The notes beneath the pieces are model-generated. The model saw nothing but the letters and a program-made list of their open reading frames with translations. It was not told where the DNA came from and searched no databases. From Caenorhabditis elegans (lineage: Eukaryota; Nematoda; Chromadorea; Rhabditida; Rhabditidae), in the NCBI RefSeq assembly GCF_000002985.6, contig NC_003284.9, positions 9,610,001-9,674,000 on the forward strand: a stretch of 64,000 bases of DNA, read 5' to 3'. Shown one piece after another: positions 49,101-62,500 of the stretch. Within the stretch, counting starts at the first letter, position 1, and every line of letters begins with the position of its first letter. A program made the position numbers and the translations under genes.

Positions 49101-52100
49101 TTTTTGTTGAGATGAAAACGAGCCGCCCCCTTGTCGTCGTCCATCCTGGAGCCCGTTTCCGACGTCAAACACATTGAGAATTGGCAATAATGTCCGAAGG
49201 GGTAAGAAGAAATGGAATAGAGAAGGCTAAGAGTATTGCCACATTTGTTCAAGTGTCACCCATACATATTTTCTCCGGTTTCGGTTGCTAAGAGTGCTAA
49301 AATTAAACTGAAAACGGTTTCGATTGCTTCTTCAAGAGGTCGTAGTCTTTTTGAATAGAAAATTGAAGTACGAGTGGATGACGGCAATGCACAAAACGAT
49401 CTCGAATAAGAAAAAAGAGTGATTAAAAATCAAAGTGTGAAAGGGAAATGTAAAAAGCCAAATTGTGTTGTAATATTTAGGATTGAGCGTTGATGTGAAT
49501 ACTGGAATGATTCACTGAACTAGAAATAGGTTTTTTAGATTTAAAATGCAAAATTATGACCACAAATGAAAGTATGATGTCAGGAATGTGCTATTTCGGG
49601 TGCAGAATAATGAGTTTTGTTAACTAAAAGTTTTGTTACTTAAATGTTTATTTACCCTTGAAAGCGCATTTCCAGTACAAAGATAACATGCTTATAACAA
49701 AGTGCCAAATGGAAAAAAAAACATCATGGTAAAACTTTTAAAAAAATATGCTGATTTTTCTTCATTTATAGAAGTTTTCATGCTTTTATGCAACAATTGC
49801 AGAAGCGCGACATCACTATTTAAAAAAAAACTACAATGTCATGTAGAAATTTTTAACTACTTGGATTGTTTTATTGTAATTTCTTATAATTTGGGGGAAT
49901 ATCGATATACTAAATAAAATAATTCTAAAGCTTTCAATTATATAAAGTCGATAATCATTTTGTAGCTTTCGTACATTACAGAAACTGTTTCTGATAATGA
50001 TAAAATACTTTTCACAATCGACACCTTTTCAAATGTTCATAGTTGTGTTGGAACAGTTTAAACGTGTTATTCAATTTTATTAAGGTAGAGTAACAAACTT
50101 TTGGGAATGAATTTTTCTTGAAAAAATCATTAATTATGTAAGAAAAAAAGATTCCAATACTTATATATCAGTTCTAAGAAATCAAGACGTCATATTTTCC
50201 CATCAAATTCTATAGACCCGACGCCAACACTTTTTTTGGCTCTGAAAATAACTCGACTCGCTACATTCGAATCTGGGAAGTCAATATTGAGCACTGTGAG
50301 AAAACGAACTTGATTGAATTGGTCCAATGACTTTCATTTGCAAGAAAACGCATTTTTTGTGGGAGTGTGAGAACATCACATGCTAATGTACTTTGTTTCC
50401 CAGTTGCCGACATTAAATGTTTGATGTTATTGCTTTTCGCGTGCTGTATACTGATATGGATGTTTATTAATATCGAGTCGGAATTGGATTAAGCGTTCAA
50501 AAAAAAAAGGAAAAGCTAATCCAGTACATGTGATGTTATCAAATCTGGGAAAATTATGTATCATTTATTCTATAAACATGCAGTATATTTGGTTGGATAT
50601 TTTGAATAATAAATGACTGTGAAAGTACCAAATCATTTACAAACGAAAATCCAAAACTTCAAACGGTTTTTTTTTAAAATTTTTTGATATTCCTGATTAA
50701 GACTTTTAAGCGATTATCTTGAAAAAGCACGATAATACATTATTTCTAGAACCATCATTTCAAACATTTGTATCAACAGTTGACTCGCAGTGTGATAGGC
50801 AATCATGATTTCTGCTTGGATATAGAAATTATAAGTTTAAATGGGAAAAATAGATAGTCAGCATAAAGGTATGATAAGGGTTTATGGAATCAAAAGTTCA
50901 TGGAGTCAGTGAAACTTGAAAATGGATTTTGAAGTTCTGCTGTACAAAAAACTTCATGATATAAAACCCAATTGGTTAATACTTTGTTAATTATTCTATA
51001 AGATTTGTTCGACCACCAAATAGTTAATTGAAATAAATAGACTCTAAACCAACAATAGAGTAAAAATATGTTATTTTTGGAAAAAAAATATATAAGAGAA
51101 CACAAGTTGAAGTGTAAATTCACCTTTGCGTTTGTTGAAAATTTATTGTTGAAATCTAGTTTTGCGAGCGGAAATCAAATGAATGCGCCAGAGCACACTT
51201 TTTTGCTGCTCAAAACTCCCACTCTGTTCAAATTGGGTTTGAAACAACACTGAATAGCGTTCGGAGCTGATCTTAACTGATCCTTCATCTGATCCTTTAG
51301 AAAATTTTATTTTGATAAAAGTGTGGCTAAATAGATAACCAAAAATTATTTGAATTCAATTTTTATCTGTTTGTTTTTTAACTTTTCACATAAAAATGCC
51401 ATACAGTTAAGTGTTTATTTTCAGTCAAAGGCCTTTTAATCTTGGTTTAAATCATCTCTTTTTATCTATCGTCATCTTCAAAAATTTTTAGTGATTCTAT
51501 GTTTAAAAAAAAGCAAGTGTTCACTAATTATACTAGCCATTTCACTCAAAAATGCAACTCGTAAAACTGAATGAATTGAACATAAACAAGAATAAAATGA
51601 AAACACGTAATCAAATTTAACTGAAATGAGAATTTTCTTTAAATATAAGTATGTATGTAAAAACAAAACATGAAGTTCATTGAAATCATCTTTTCTACGG
51701 AAAAATCTAATCTCAAGATACGAGGCAAAAATTAGATAACTTCTTTTTTCTCATCTCTACACTAAATACCACCTCTTGAAAGAAGTGCGTGCGAGAGCTT
51801 TTGGTCAGCTTGCAACAAGTGAATCCTCTCATTCCCATCTTTTTAAATCTGTCCTTGCAAATCGGCCGGTTGCGTGCACTTTTCGTGTCTGACCATAATG
51901 CCACACACACATATTTTGCAAGCATGATGAGATATGAAAAAAGAGTTAACACGAAAACGGAAAAAATATGAAAAAGTGATATTCTCTGTCACGCGCTTGA
52001 TTTTTGGCCCAAAATTCAAAAGAAGGTATGAGTCAGAGGCTGAGGTTAGCATTAAGCACGAAACTACTATATTTCCATCATTTAAACTTCAAAATTGAGA

Positions 52101-52908
52101 CAATTTGGAAGGATCCGTTCAACTACTTCAATAATAAAATAAGGAAGCTAACAAACACATACACCTTCTCTTGAAAAAGTAAGAGTTGTAAAGTTGGCAT
52201 ATATTTCCTATACTAGTCTTGCAAGCCGAGGAGCCAGTCTTAACTTTGTTCCGACAACTATCATCACAATGCTTTCATCCGTCATAAAAGATTTGCAGTG
52301 TTGAAATGAAACTGAAAGTTGGGAAAACCCAATTGCTTTGACTCGGAGCTTAACTATTTTAGTCAAAAACAAAAATGTTACTTTAAAAGCAAATCAGATA
52401 GCGACACTATTGGAGATGTTGTTCACAGTGTGGCGTGCCAAACACCATCAATGCGAACTGATTTTTCATCGCTATGAAGAGAAAAGTTTGATGGCCTAGA
52501 GTTTAAAAAATGCAGATAGAGCACACGGGGGCGCATAAACGTTTGTTCCGTTTACATTTGTGCATTTTTGTTTTGGGCAGGATAGTGGAGGATTCGAACA
52601 AGAGAGCTCAAGCTCATCTCTATTTTTGAGAGCAAACCAATAAAAGTTTCATGCCTTCTTTTGCTCTCGTTTTTCAACCGGCCATTCACACCAACCGAAC
52701 AATACAATACGAAACAATTGGCGTCATTTGGAGTGTGCACACCCTCCCACGACATCATCCAGTGCACTTCTTTTTTAGGTGGAAAGAAGATTAGTGAGCT
52801 TTTTGGTGATCATAATTAAACCGTCGGATTATAGTTGGAATGTGGTGAATCATCTTGATGCCAGTGCATGCGTTACAACGAAACATGACGTTGTTTATTA
52901 GCTACATA
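43116..52908. other. long intergenic stretch, no gene supported
   Basis: Scattered ORFs (for example 44929-45183 and 48158-48421) lack domains and splice signals. GC-richer islands occur near 44900-45180, 46640-46960, 48560-48680, 49060-49260, 51770-51960 and 52530-52780, and may be regulatory. There is a 12-bp hairpin at 46282-46309. Confidence 0.4.
46282..46309. repeat. perfect 12-bp hairpin
   Basis: AGTTTAATTATT and its exact complement are separated by GTAA. Confidence 0.85.
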
Positions 52909-53163
52909 CAGGGCGTAGAACTTTTTTTAGCGCCCTCAAAAATTATATGAAATTCGAGGGAGCGTTATAGAAGTTGAACGGTCATTTTTAAGTCTTTTTG
53001 ACCTAATTTCCATATTTTTTGATATTTTAACATAACAATTTTGGAGAGTGAAATTTCGACATTAGAAATCAAACGACATTAACGATTTCTCAAAAAAAAA
53101 AAACTTTAGGAAAACAGTGAAACTCCGAAAAAGTAGGGGGCTCTATTAAAGTTGCACGCACTG
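52909..53163. mobile_element. mariner/Tc1-like MITE, 255 bp
   Basis: The ends are CAGGGCGTAGAACTTTTTTT (left) and, on the other strand, CAGTGCGTGCAACTTTAATA (right). Each is followed by AGCGCCCTC or AGAGCCCCCTA, and each is flanked by TA, the target duplication of this superfamily. The left part contains a further inverted copy of the end (near 52956-52980), giving a hairpin. It has no coding capacity. Confidence 0.75.
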
Positions 53164-53237
53164 TATCAAACTGAAACTATTTTATTTTTAATCGTTGTTA
53201 AGAAAAAGGACAGGATTAAAAAGAATTAAAGGACGAT

Positions 53238-53476
53238 TCGTTCTTCAAGTGCTATGCACACGGATCTGGGAGTCAGGTACACTGCCTGGTGGTGATCCCA
53301 CTGGGTTATAATTTAAGCAACATCCTAGCCGGGGACTGTGGCCGATAATCCAGTCGTGGATTGCTCCACTTCCCAATAGAGGCTGGGTGAACCTAGGGGG
53401 TGAGGCCGGACTTGAACTCGTGACCTCCAGATTGCTAGAGGCCATCACTACCGACTGAGCTATCTGTCCCCACAGA
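53238..53476 (-). mobile_element. tRNA-derived SINE-like element
   Basis: On the minus strand it starts with a tRNA-like head. Box A TAGCTCAGTCGG (53462-53451) is a perfect match to the pol III consensus, and box B AGTTCAAGTCC (53418-53408) is a near match. About 165 bp of unrelated, fairly GC-rich sequence follow, to about 53238. The stems do not form a proper cloverleaf, so it is not a tRNA gene. This head-plus-body layout is that of a SINE; its autonomous partner LINE is not identified. Confidence 0.6.
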
Positions 53477-55830
53477 CAACAATTATTTAGCAATAAAAAT
53501 ATTTAACGATAATCTGTAAAGATTAAACTTCTAACAATGAAAGAGCTCCTTTAACTAGACGATGGTGTCTGTTCTTGGTAGGGTTTCAAGTGATCTGTAG
53601 GGTTTTTATCGCAAAAATCTTTTTCAATGTTTTTCTAAGACAAATTGGATTGAATTGAATTGAATTAATAATATATGCAATATAATAACTCTACACACAT
53701 CCTGATAAATGACTAAAAAAAATCTAGTTTTTCTTGTGACTTATCTAAAATTAAAAAAAACTATAATGACATTTTACTTACATTTTAAAATTGAGATGAT
53801 TTGAAAATATCTGTTTAGTGTGTTTTAAGACTATTACAAAAGTTTTTCCAGTACGACAATGTTAGAAATAAACATCAACTAGCTAAAAAACAATTCAGTT
53901 CAAATTCAAAAAAAAACAAGCAAAACCAAACTTGTTCTCAACAAATGTGGATTTTCTTAACGTATTTCTTCCCGGAAACTAACAATATGTTTGAACTTAG
54001 AAAAGTTTCAGATAGTTGTATGGTTTTCATATGTTATTTATAATGTGAACAAACAAACGCTGGAAATAAATATAGAAATATCGCCGAAGCAATTTCTGTT
54101 TTAAAACTTCCTTGAAAACTTTTTTTCAAAAAAAAACTGTTGTATTCTTTCAAACATAGATAACTTTATCTAAACTTTTGAGTGACTCTAGTTGAATTCA
54201 ATTTCCAATTAATAAAGGTTTGTTATAACAGCAGTAACAAACTAAATCAGTTTTTGCTTTTAGAAATAGTTTATTTAAAACTAAAATAAGATCAAAACAC
54301 AAAAGTAGAAACTGAGATTTCTGTTCTCATTTCAACTTTTTTGTTGCATCAAAAACTCTGTCAGGCTTTTCTCGTCACTCATGGATGAAGATTGACTTTA
54401 GATAGGCTTATTCTCCAAATTTGCTTTTCAGGGTAGATGGAAATTTTTGTTTTTCCATTTTTTGTGATTGTGAAACTCTGAAATTGAACGAAAATATTGG
54501 GCACGCGATTATCTTTATTTTTCACAAACACAAGACAACGTTTAGAGGTTATTAATCAAAAAATAAGCACGAAGAATAGATAAAACATTACGTTTTCAAA
54601 AATATTAGAAGGATGTGTGGAAATAGGATTTAAGATTATCAAAATATAAAAGCGCGGAAAAAAACAAAAATAATAGAGAATCTCATCGAAAAAAGCGGGA
54701 AACATGAATCAGTTGTACAAAAAGTCACAGTAAAAATAAATGATTTGTAAAGAAGGGTGATCCAAACTGAGAGGTAGAATTAAATAGAGATAAATGGGAC
54801 AATGGCTAACGGTTTTTGGGTAGAAGTTCCACACTGTGCAAGCACTGGCCCTACTTCTAACCCTAACGTTCCGTTACATTTGAGGTAGGCAAAGCGAGTA
54901 AAAATTGAGGAATAATCTTACGATAGGACATACAAATTTTGAAAGAGTTTGGTAGAACTTGAAACTATGCAATAACCTTTGAGAAATCACAATTTTCATG
55001 TTCTGCAAAAACTCAAAACATCAAAACGAAACATGGGAATTAAAAAAAACAATTTCTTGCAACATCATATTCAGGAAGAGTATTTTTCAGTATATGGGAG
55101 AGTTTGAAAATTAAAATATGATATTGCAAAAAATTACATCGAAGAAATATTGTGCAACTACTCACTACTAGATTAAATACAATGGGTGCGACCAACCGGC
55201 GAATGAATCCGTCCGATCTCGCTATGACCACTAACCCATTTGGGCGCGTAGGGATGTTAGTAAAAGGAAATACAGCAAAAACGGTTAAATTATTTGGGGA
55301 CATACAAGAGGGAAAAGGAGAGGGGAGAAATGGTGCGAACAAATCGCGGCGAGCTGCTAAGCTTTACCGTCGAATCTCGCTAAGACATTTGTAGCGTGCC
55401 ATTCAGAATTTTTTTTGTTTTCAGTTTTTTGTGAGGTTATAATTATTGAGAGTTGTTTTCAAAACAAACAGAGAATCCTTATCGGCGATGAACCTTCGGA
55501 GATCTCGATTTGTATGAAATAAGAACTCTGAGCAATAGTGAGGTAATTGACTTAGATTAGGAGGGTCATCACAAAATATGTGCGGTTAGAGAGGTAGCTT
55601 TGGTGGGTTGTTAATCACTAAGTGGTACAAGGAGAGGTAGGAAAGAGATAGATTGAGGTCGAAAGGGGATGTAAAAGAGGTAGATGTGATAATCATCACT
55701 TCAAAAGAGGCGAGGTAGGGGGTTATAATGGACAGAAACGAAAAAATAAGACTATCTAGTTGAAAACAACCACTAGCTAAAATAAAAATAAAAACGTTGA
55801 ATAACAAAAGTCTGGGAGAGGAGATAACAG
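53477..55830. other. intergenic with repeat fragments
   Basis: It includes a small GAATT run at 53645-53667 and a diverged direct repeat at 55186-55234 and 55331-55385. No coding exon is supported. The 3' UTR of the 57184 gene should lie in the right part. Confidence 0.4.
55186..55385. repeat. pair of diverged direct repeats
   Basis: Both copies read TGCGA-CAA, then CGGCGA, then CCGTC and finally ATCTCGCTA-GAC, with different spacers (55186-55234 and 55331-55385). The class is unknown. Confidence 0.5.
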
Positions 55831-57184
55831 TTAGTTGAGGAAAATTCGGTGAGTTTTCTGGAAAATGCGATGAATTTCCTCCGCGTTGTCAGCATGAAGA
55901 CCTGCAAGTTCCACTTCTGCTTTTTCCTTTGCGTCGTCAACAATAACATTCCAAACCCTTTCATCTGCACGATTCATGAGAAAATGTTCAAAGTCAAGGT
56001 TGAAAATGGATGTCATTTGATCTGAAAATTATAGGCTCCATAGCAAAACTCGGTTATTGTTAATTTTACCGAAAAGAGATTGAACATGGGTCTCCTCGGA
56101 AGCTGTAAGATCTTGCTTCTCTTCCTTGACAAACGCCATAAATTCATTACGGTACTTTGAATCCAAGACAATACATTGCTCCATGAGAGTTCTGCCAGAT
56201 GCGTGGATTTCATCGTATTCTGGATGCCAAACATCATTTGGTGATTTTTCCATTTGGAATCCAGGATCAACTTCAGACATTGCAAAGACTAGGTACTCAA
56301 TCATATCGTAGCTGGTTTGAACGGAGAATCGAGTTCCATAATCATGGTACCAGCAAGGACGAGTGTTCCAGTTCTTGTGGAACTTGATTGCTTCTGTTTG
56401 CAACATCTGTACGCGTGCCTCTTCATCTGAAAAATGGTTTAATTACTCTCATTCCCAAAATAAGCTAAGATAAAATCCTACAACAAATTCGATTCTCAAT
56501 TTGTTCACAAGTATCAAGAGGGCCATTTGGTCTCGGGGTTTTCAGCAAGTATTCGATGGCATTTTCATAAGACTGAACGAAGTACTCCGGAATAACGTGT
56601 TGTTGATTGTCAAGAGGATGTGATTCCTTAAGGCGGCGCGTAGCTCTGAGTACTGCTGGATACAGATTGTTGATTCTTTCCTGGTCGGCTTCATGATCAA
56701 ATCTTTCCCAACTGTATTTTGCTCCGAACTTACGAACGTTACTTCCATTGAACATCACAACTGAAAAATGTATTATTAAATATATGCATAGTACTTATTT
56801 ACATGATTCCAGATTCACAATGAATAATCATGGTTATGAAATATGATTGATTCTCAAAATTCAAAATGTTGAAATATACCCACCTGAACCAGTTGATGAT
56901 CCACTACAAATGTCCCAATCATCGTCCGCTCCGTTCTGTTCCCGGTTTCTTCGCATCGCCTCAGCCACCTGATAACAATGCGCTGTGGCTTCATTGTCGA
57001 TTTCGGGAACGAAATCCTCTGCATCCGGGGCAACAAGTTCCTCCTCTGATGACAAGTCCGCATTTGGCTCCTTCTCCATTTCAGACTCCTCATCCTCCCC
57101 GGCCTCCTGCGCTACAACTCTGATCTTCTTTGCCAACGGTTCCTCCACCTCCTCATCCCGACCTGGATCCTCCGGATCAGGCAT
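55831..57184 (-). CDS. unrecognised 375-residue protein, probably nuclear
   Basis: Four minus-strand exons, 57184-56884, 56760-56482, 56426-56070 and 56021-55831, join in frame. Residues 1-100 are strongly acidic and disordered (EEESEMEKEP-type stretches) with a short basic patch LAKKIR that could serve nuclear import. Residues 100-375 look like a folded helical domain rich in Trp, Tyr and His (KYSWERFDHEADQERINNLY; FHKNWNTRPCWYHDYGTRF; DPGFQMEKSPNDVWHPEYDE). There is no signal peptide or membrane helix. The family is not recognised. The acceptor CAATTTCAG lies three bases before the ATG, a likely spliced-leader site. Intron lengths (123, 55 and 48 bp) are typical of the species. Confidence 0.8.
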
Positions 57185-59570
57185 TCTCTGAAATTGTCGT
57201 ATAATTATAATGTGCCGTGAGTTTTGAAAAACTGAACTATTGCTATTTGGGAAAAAAGAAACATACGTCAACGGCAAAATATCATAAATGGAAGAAATGA
57301 GACCGGCAGGAGGCCGAGAATGAAGAATGATGTGAAAACAAAATTGAAGGCGCGGCCTTGATTTATTTACTGGTTAATAGCGGCTTTCTGATGCAATCTA
57401 TCATTTTTAACCCTGGGTGGGCGGGTAAAGATTACATTTTTGCAAAAACAGTTTTAAACCGTTCCGACATGTTTGGCAAGGTATATGATAAAGAAAAACG
57501 GCAAGAAAAAAGAAAAAGGAAAAACAAGATGAGATGAGATATGGCGATAATATATTTCTTCTCTCTTTTTTCATCGTGTTTTCTATCACAATCTGTCCGC
57601 AGTTTCCCCCAGAATGGCCTTATTTGCGAGAGAGCGTTTATAAGGAAAATTGACCAAAACGGTATTGACTACTTGTTTACAACCTGCGCACATCAAATAG
57701 TTTGGAAAACGAGGAGAGAGAAAATGAGATGAAATTCTTGTGAAAGAGGAGTGAAGGGAATGAAGTGAGAGAAAAGGATTACTACCACATACGGCATGAG
57801 TGGGAAAAGAATGGAGAACAACGACGCGAATAAAACAAGAAGTGAATAAAATGAATGACGAAAAATTAGTTATGAGAATTTTGGCTATGAGAATTGAGAA
57901 AAAAACGAAAACAAGACAAATTGAGTAACAAGAAACGAAATTTTTTTGGCTTTGGGCGAAGTGTCCATGCAGTGTTTGAAAACAACCCATTCTCAGTGAG
58001 CCTCTAGTGACCAATTAGAATGGATGAATCCAGGTGTGGTGGTGGAATGGAAGATTATCCCCTCATCTTCCTTCGCTTGTATCGAGAATTTAGTGACGCG
58101 GACATTACTAATTCTGTTATGCACAAAATCAGAAAACGTTGTTTTTCTCTTTTGCCATATTTCAAATATTGATAATCTGCCGAGCCACCACCTGGCACCA
58201 AGCAACGGAAATTATAGTGTATCAATGAGAAAACAATGTTATTTCTATCAAGGGGATTTGCGGGAAATTTGTAAACAACTATATACATAGACGGAATAAA
58301 TTAGTTGTTGTTGAAAATATAGAAAGAAATGAATCTGACATTAAAACTGTTATGGTATTTACATGATTAGTTAAAACCCTAAAACCCTATATAATATCAG
58401 ATTTCAAAAATAAAAGAGTGTTTATAATGTATATGATATATGAGAAAGCAATAAAAGCAGAATTTCGTTTTCAAATTATGAAAAATTCCTGGCAGTAACA
58501 ACAGCATAAAAAAGTTTGTTGAACAAGCAAAACACAGAAAATTTTATAAGGTGAAAAATGTAACCTACTAGATATTCCACATCCAAAAGTGAGCGCGAAA
58601 ATGGCAACGACTGCTAGCTTGAATAGGAAAAATAAGGGACGGAAGGGCGAGAAGCTCGTGGAGAAAGGAGGGGACAGACGAGATCTCAGTCGTGCTGGTC
58701 CATTTCAGAGAGGGACGCGTGTGCGTAAACAAGCGGCCCCGGGAGCAGAATACACGCTGCCTGGATAAGAGGCGTAGGTCGAGAAAGCAGGGGGCGGGAT
58801 CTGTGTGAAGCTCTGCGTGTTGGTCCGAGTGAAAGACAGAAGAGAACGGGAAACAAAAAGTTGAAGAAGTGGAGACTGAGAAGAAGAATAAAATAGGGAT
58901 CTTGTTGTAAACAAATGACGCAGTTCCCCGCCTGAGTAGGTTTGAAGATAAGGTGAGATGTGGGCAAGCCATACCTCATTATCTCATATTCATCCCACGG
59001 TCACATAACGCAATTCTCAAACCTCCGAAGACAAATTAGTTTTTGGGGAAAACATGCAAAACTTGTTAACTTGACTATGATAATAAGAAATACAAGTAGA
59101 ATGTTGAGAATCGCAATTGTGGGAATGGCAGATAAAATGCGGTTGAAAATTTGACAATAGTTGATGTTGAAAATGCAAATTAAAAATGAATAATTGACAA
59201 AATGAAAGAGTAACTGAACCGTTTCATTTTTGAACGAAATTTTTTTAAATATGAAACCTGATAACTACACCTTGACGATGAGCTTGTATTCGTCAACATT
59301 TTGGACACGATTCCCGTTGCGATTTTTTTTGTTTTGAACATTTCAATAGTTGAAGTAATTAAATATTATTTTTCAAGAGAAAAGGAGATTTTCAATTCTG
59401 CAAAAAAAGGAAGTGAAATATACATGTTGGTCATTGTTTTCTAAATGATATAAAATGATACGTTTCTGATTCAGAAATATCACTAGTTGTTATTCGAACT
59501 AGGCAACCATCGTCCCGTAAACAATCATTTAGGAAGCGGTTTAACATCCATAGTGCGCGGAAAGGGCGGG
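57185..59570. promoter_or_regulatory. upstream region of the 57184 gene and intergenic DNA
   Basis: No exon is supported. A GC-richer island at 58590-58960 is open in several frames but lacks splice signals. It may be an enhancer or promoter of the minus-strand gene. Confidence 0.35.
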
Positions 59571-59590
59571 GGTATAATACACAAGTACCT
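59571..59590. repeat. solo end of the 10.7/30.7 kb MITE family
   Basis: GTATAATACACAAGTACC matches the terminal motif TACTTGTGTATTA of those elements in reverse orientation. No partner end was found nearby. Confidence 0.35.
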
Positions 59591-62500
59591 TATTTTGTTT
59601 AATTGAAACTGTTGATAATGAAAAATAAAGTGTAACTTGAATAATCAATTCTTGTCCAATAAAATAATTAATTTTGAGTTTTCTTTAAATTTCGTTAAAG
59701 TATTGGAATATTGCAACACGAGAGGCTATACTGTTGCAATAACGTATAGTTCTCTTCTAACTTTAAACGAAATCGAGTAGAGAAATAGTACAGAAGTACC
59801 AATTGTTCGTACTGGTGCGATCAAAAATTGCGGCATCGTTTAACTATTTACTTGAATGCGGATTATGCAACGAATAGAATAAAAAAAGCAGTTGTTCACT
59901 CTTTCAACAATCTTCATTGTGCTGATTGTAATCTACTCTATGATGTTACACACAAATATCAACATCTGTCCACAAGCAAGGGTCACTCTGTTGGAAGCTG
60001 CCCAGTTGCTGAATTTATGAATGTGTGAACGGTAATACTCCCCATTTTTTTCGGGTAGTTATGGAAACACAAAACACTTGAAGCAAAGCCGAGTAGGCGT
60101 CAAAATCCGAACAGTTTTAATTTGTAATAGAAGAATTATTTTATAATGCAGTAGTATTATGTTTTTTCATAAAAACGTTGTCGGATAAAAACAACAAAAT
60201 CAAGTTTTTTCCACAAAGATAGGCATCTTAAGTTTTTTTAAATCTTATGTAAAAAATAGAGTATCCATTCCACTTTCGTTTTACAATTTTTAATCCCCAT
60301 GTTAAATTGCGCGATTAGCTGTTCAAAAGTAGTGTCCACTCATCTTGAATTAGAGAAATTGTCTAGTGTTGGAAAGTCATGAGAACTGACCATCATGAGG
60401 ATGAGAAAGAATTCAACAACACTAAAACATACCAAAAATTATATACGAGACTTCATTTGAGCCTTATACCATTCAACAAAAAAAAGTATATTTTTGAGCA
60501 TGTGACCAAAGTTCGTCAAGATGCCCATGACTTTGGATGATAGTTTATGATTGTTTTCCCAGAAAAAAGAATACGCGTAAATCAATTCTTACTCTCTTTT
60601 CATTCACACTCCAATCTGTCCACAAGGGACATCAGTCACTTTGATCTCCAAGCAGTTGCTCGTGGTGGGAACGAATATCCTTGATATCGCTCAGGATTGT
60701 TGCGAGTTCAGCAGAAAGCAAACGGAATTCCAAAAAGTGCACCCAAGGGAAAGATGTTGGTGAATATTATAGTTGAAGAATTGTACAAGCTACTCGTGAT
60801 ATACTGTTGAAAATAGCAACTGAGCAATTAAGTGACATAGCGGATTTCCATGCAAAACTAAAACAGGAGACATAGAATATTTAAACAAAGTATTTTTTTT
60901 TCTATAATCAGCGCGAGGTTTCAAGTGATCCAGTTCATTCAAACTAGGTAGGTATAAATTTAATTATATCATTATTTTTGTGAGCGTACTGCCTAGTGTC
61001 GTAAACAATAGTTCAAAAATTAAACGAAACTGGATAGTCATCCAAACTCTCAAAAGTTCTCCAATATCAGAAAAGCGTCACTCACAAGTAACAGCGTTGG
61101 AGAAATTTCAAACAGTTGGCGGGGAAGTGCCGGAAAGTTAAAAGATGAAAGTAGTTTTAAATTTGAGGTGCTGAGAATTAGGAAAAATTTCAATAATTAT
61201 GTGTATTTTGAAACATCAATCTTGGCGGCGTTTTTATTGAGTTTTAGGGTGTTATTTAAAAAAGTTTAGAGATATCCTAGCATCAAAAGAAAACACATAA
61301 CTCGATTCAAATAATAAAACACATGTTTGCCAGGCTGCTTTTGTACCGTTTCTAGAGCAAAAAGCAAACTATAAAACATAAAATCACAAAAGTTTATTAT
61401 CCTCTTAGTTAACTCTTGGGGATACTTGGAAATAGGTAACTGTTGATCAACAGTTTGCAACTTTGCTGAACCGACCTTTGTTCTCTAACAATAGTTAACC
61501 AAAGGAAAATTGAGTGAACACTCAAAAAATAAGATAACAAAGTAAACAAAACTATTCCGAGAAATGGTTTGAACGGAAAAAATAGTTTCATCGATGCATT
61601 TAGGAAAAAAACGTTCATTCGGCAAAGTATCAATGAATGAAATATAGCAAACCTTTTTGAACAATATTAAAGTGTTTTGAATCTAGTTGAGCTTGATGTT
61701 TAGAATTTTTCGTTTCTTTTGAAAATGTATGCCAAAAAAAATAATTTTTAGACTTTATGCGCAGTGGTGAACCATGGGAATCAGGAAATTTGTTTGAAAA
61801 GCCGTTTTCGTTACGTATAACCTCGTTCAACTATTTCGAAAGGAAATTGCAAACCAATCTAAAAATAAGCCTTAACGAAGTCCTATTTTTTATCATATGT
61901 AGTCAAGTTTTTCATAACAGATTATTTGCGGTAGTTTTGCTCACACAATTAAGACTCTCCTCCACATTCGAAAACTCCTTCTAATATCTTGTATAGCACA
62001 GTGGCAAATATGGCTACAAACAATATTTTTCGGTAAAGTTCCGTTTTTCAGACTTTCCCGTAACCGAGTTAGACAGGTCATAGCCATCTTGAAACTATAC
62101 ATCAAGTATACATCAAAATAATTTTGCCTATGTGTTTAGAAGTAGCAATGAAGGTGATCAACGGAGGATACCAAAGTTCATATTCGAGTGAGTTATGAAG
62201 AGCTTAACTTAGCAAACTTGTGCCGCGTGACAGTAGAAAACCAAATCAAATCCAAAAGGAACATTTCAAAAAAAGAAGAAGAAGGAATAAACAGAAACTG
62301 TCCAATGAAGAGTTTTTTTTTCGAAATGAAATCTTGTTCGATGAAGGATAAAGGGTTGACAGTCGAAAAAACTGTTTGTTAAAAACTTCTCAATGGTTTC
62401 AGATTGTTGATGTACTATGTATAAAACCGTGTATAAAACCGAGTCTACTAATCTTTCATCAATGCATTTTTTATGGGTTTCAAAGATGTAAATGTTTAAA

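Noticed and set aside
53245-53493. 82-codon minus-strand ORF
   Set aside because: It lies on the tRNA-derived SINE-like element and is explained by it.
58568-58979. 134- and 97-codon minus-strand ORFs
   Set aside because: Several frames are open in the same GC-richer island, with no splice signals; more likely regulatory DNA.
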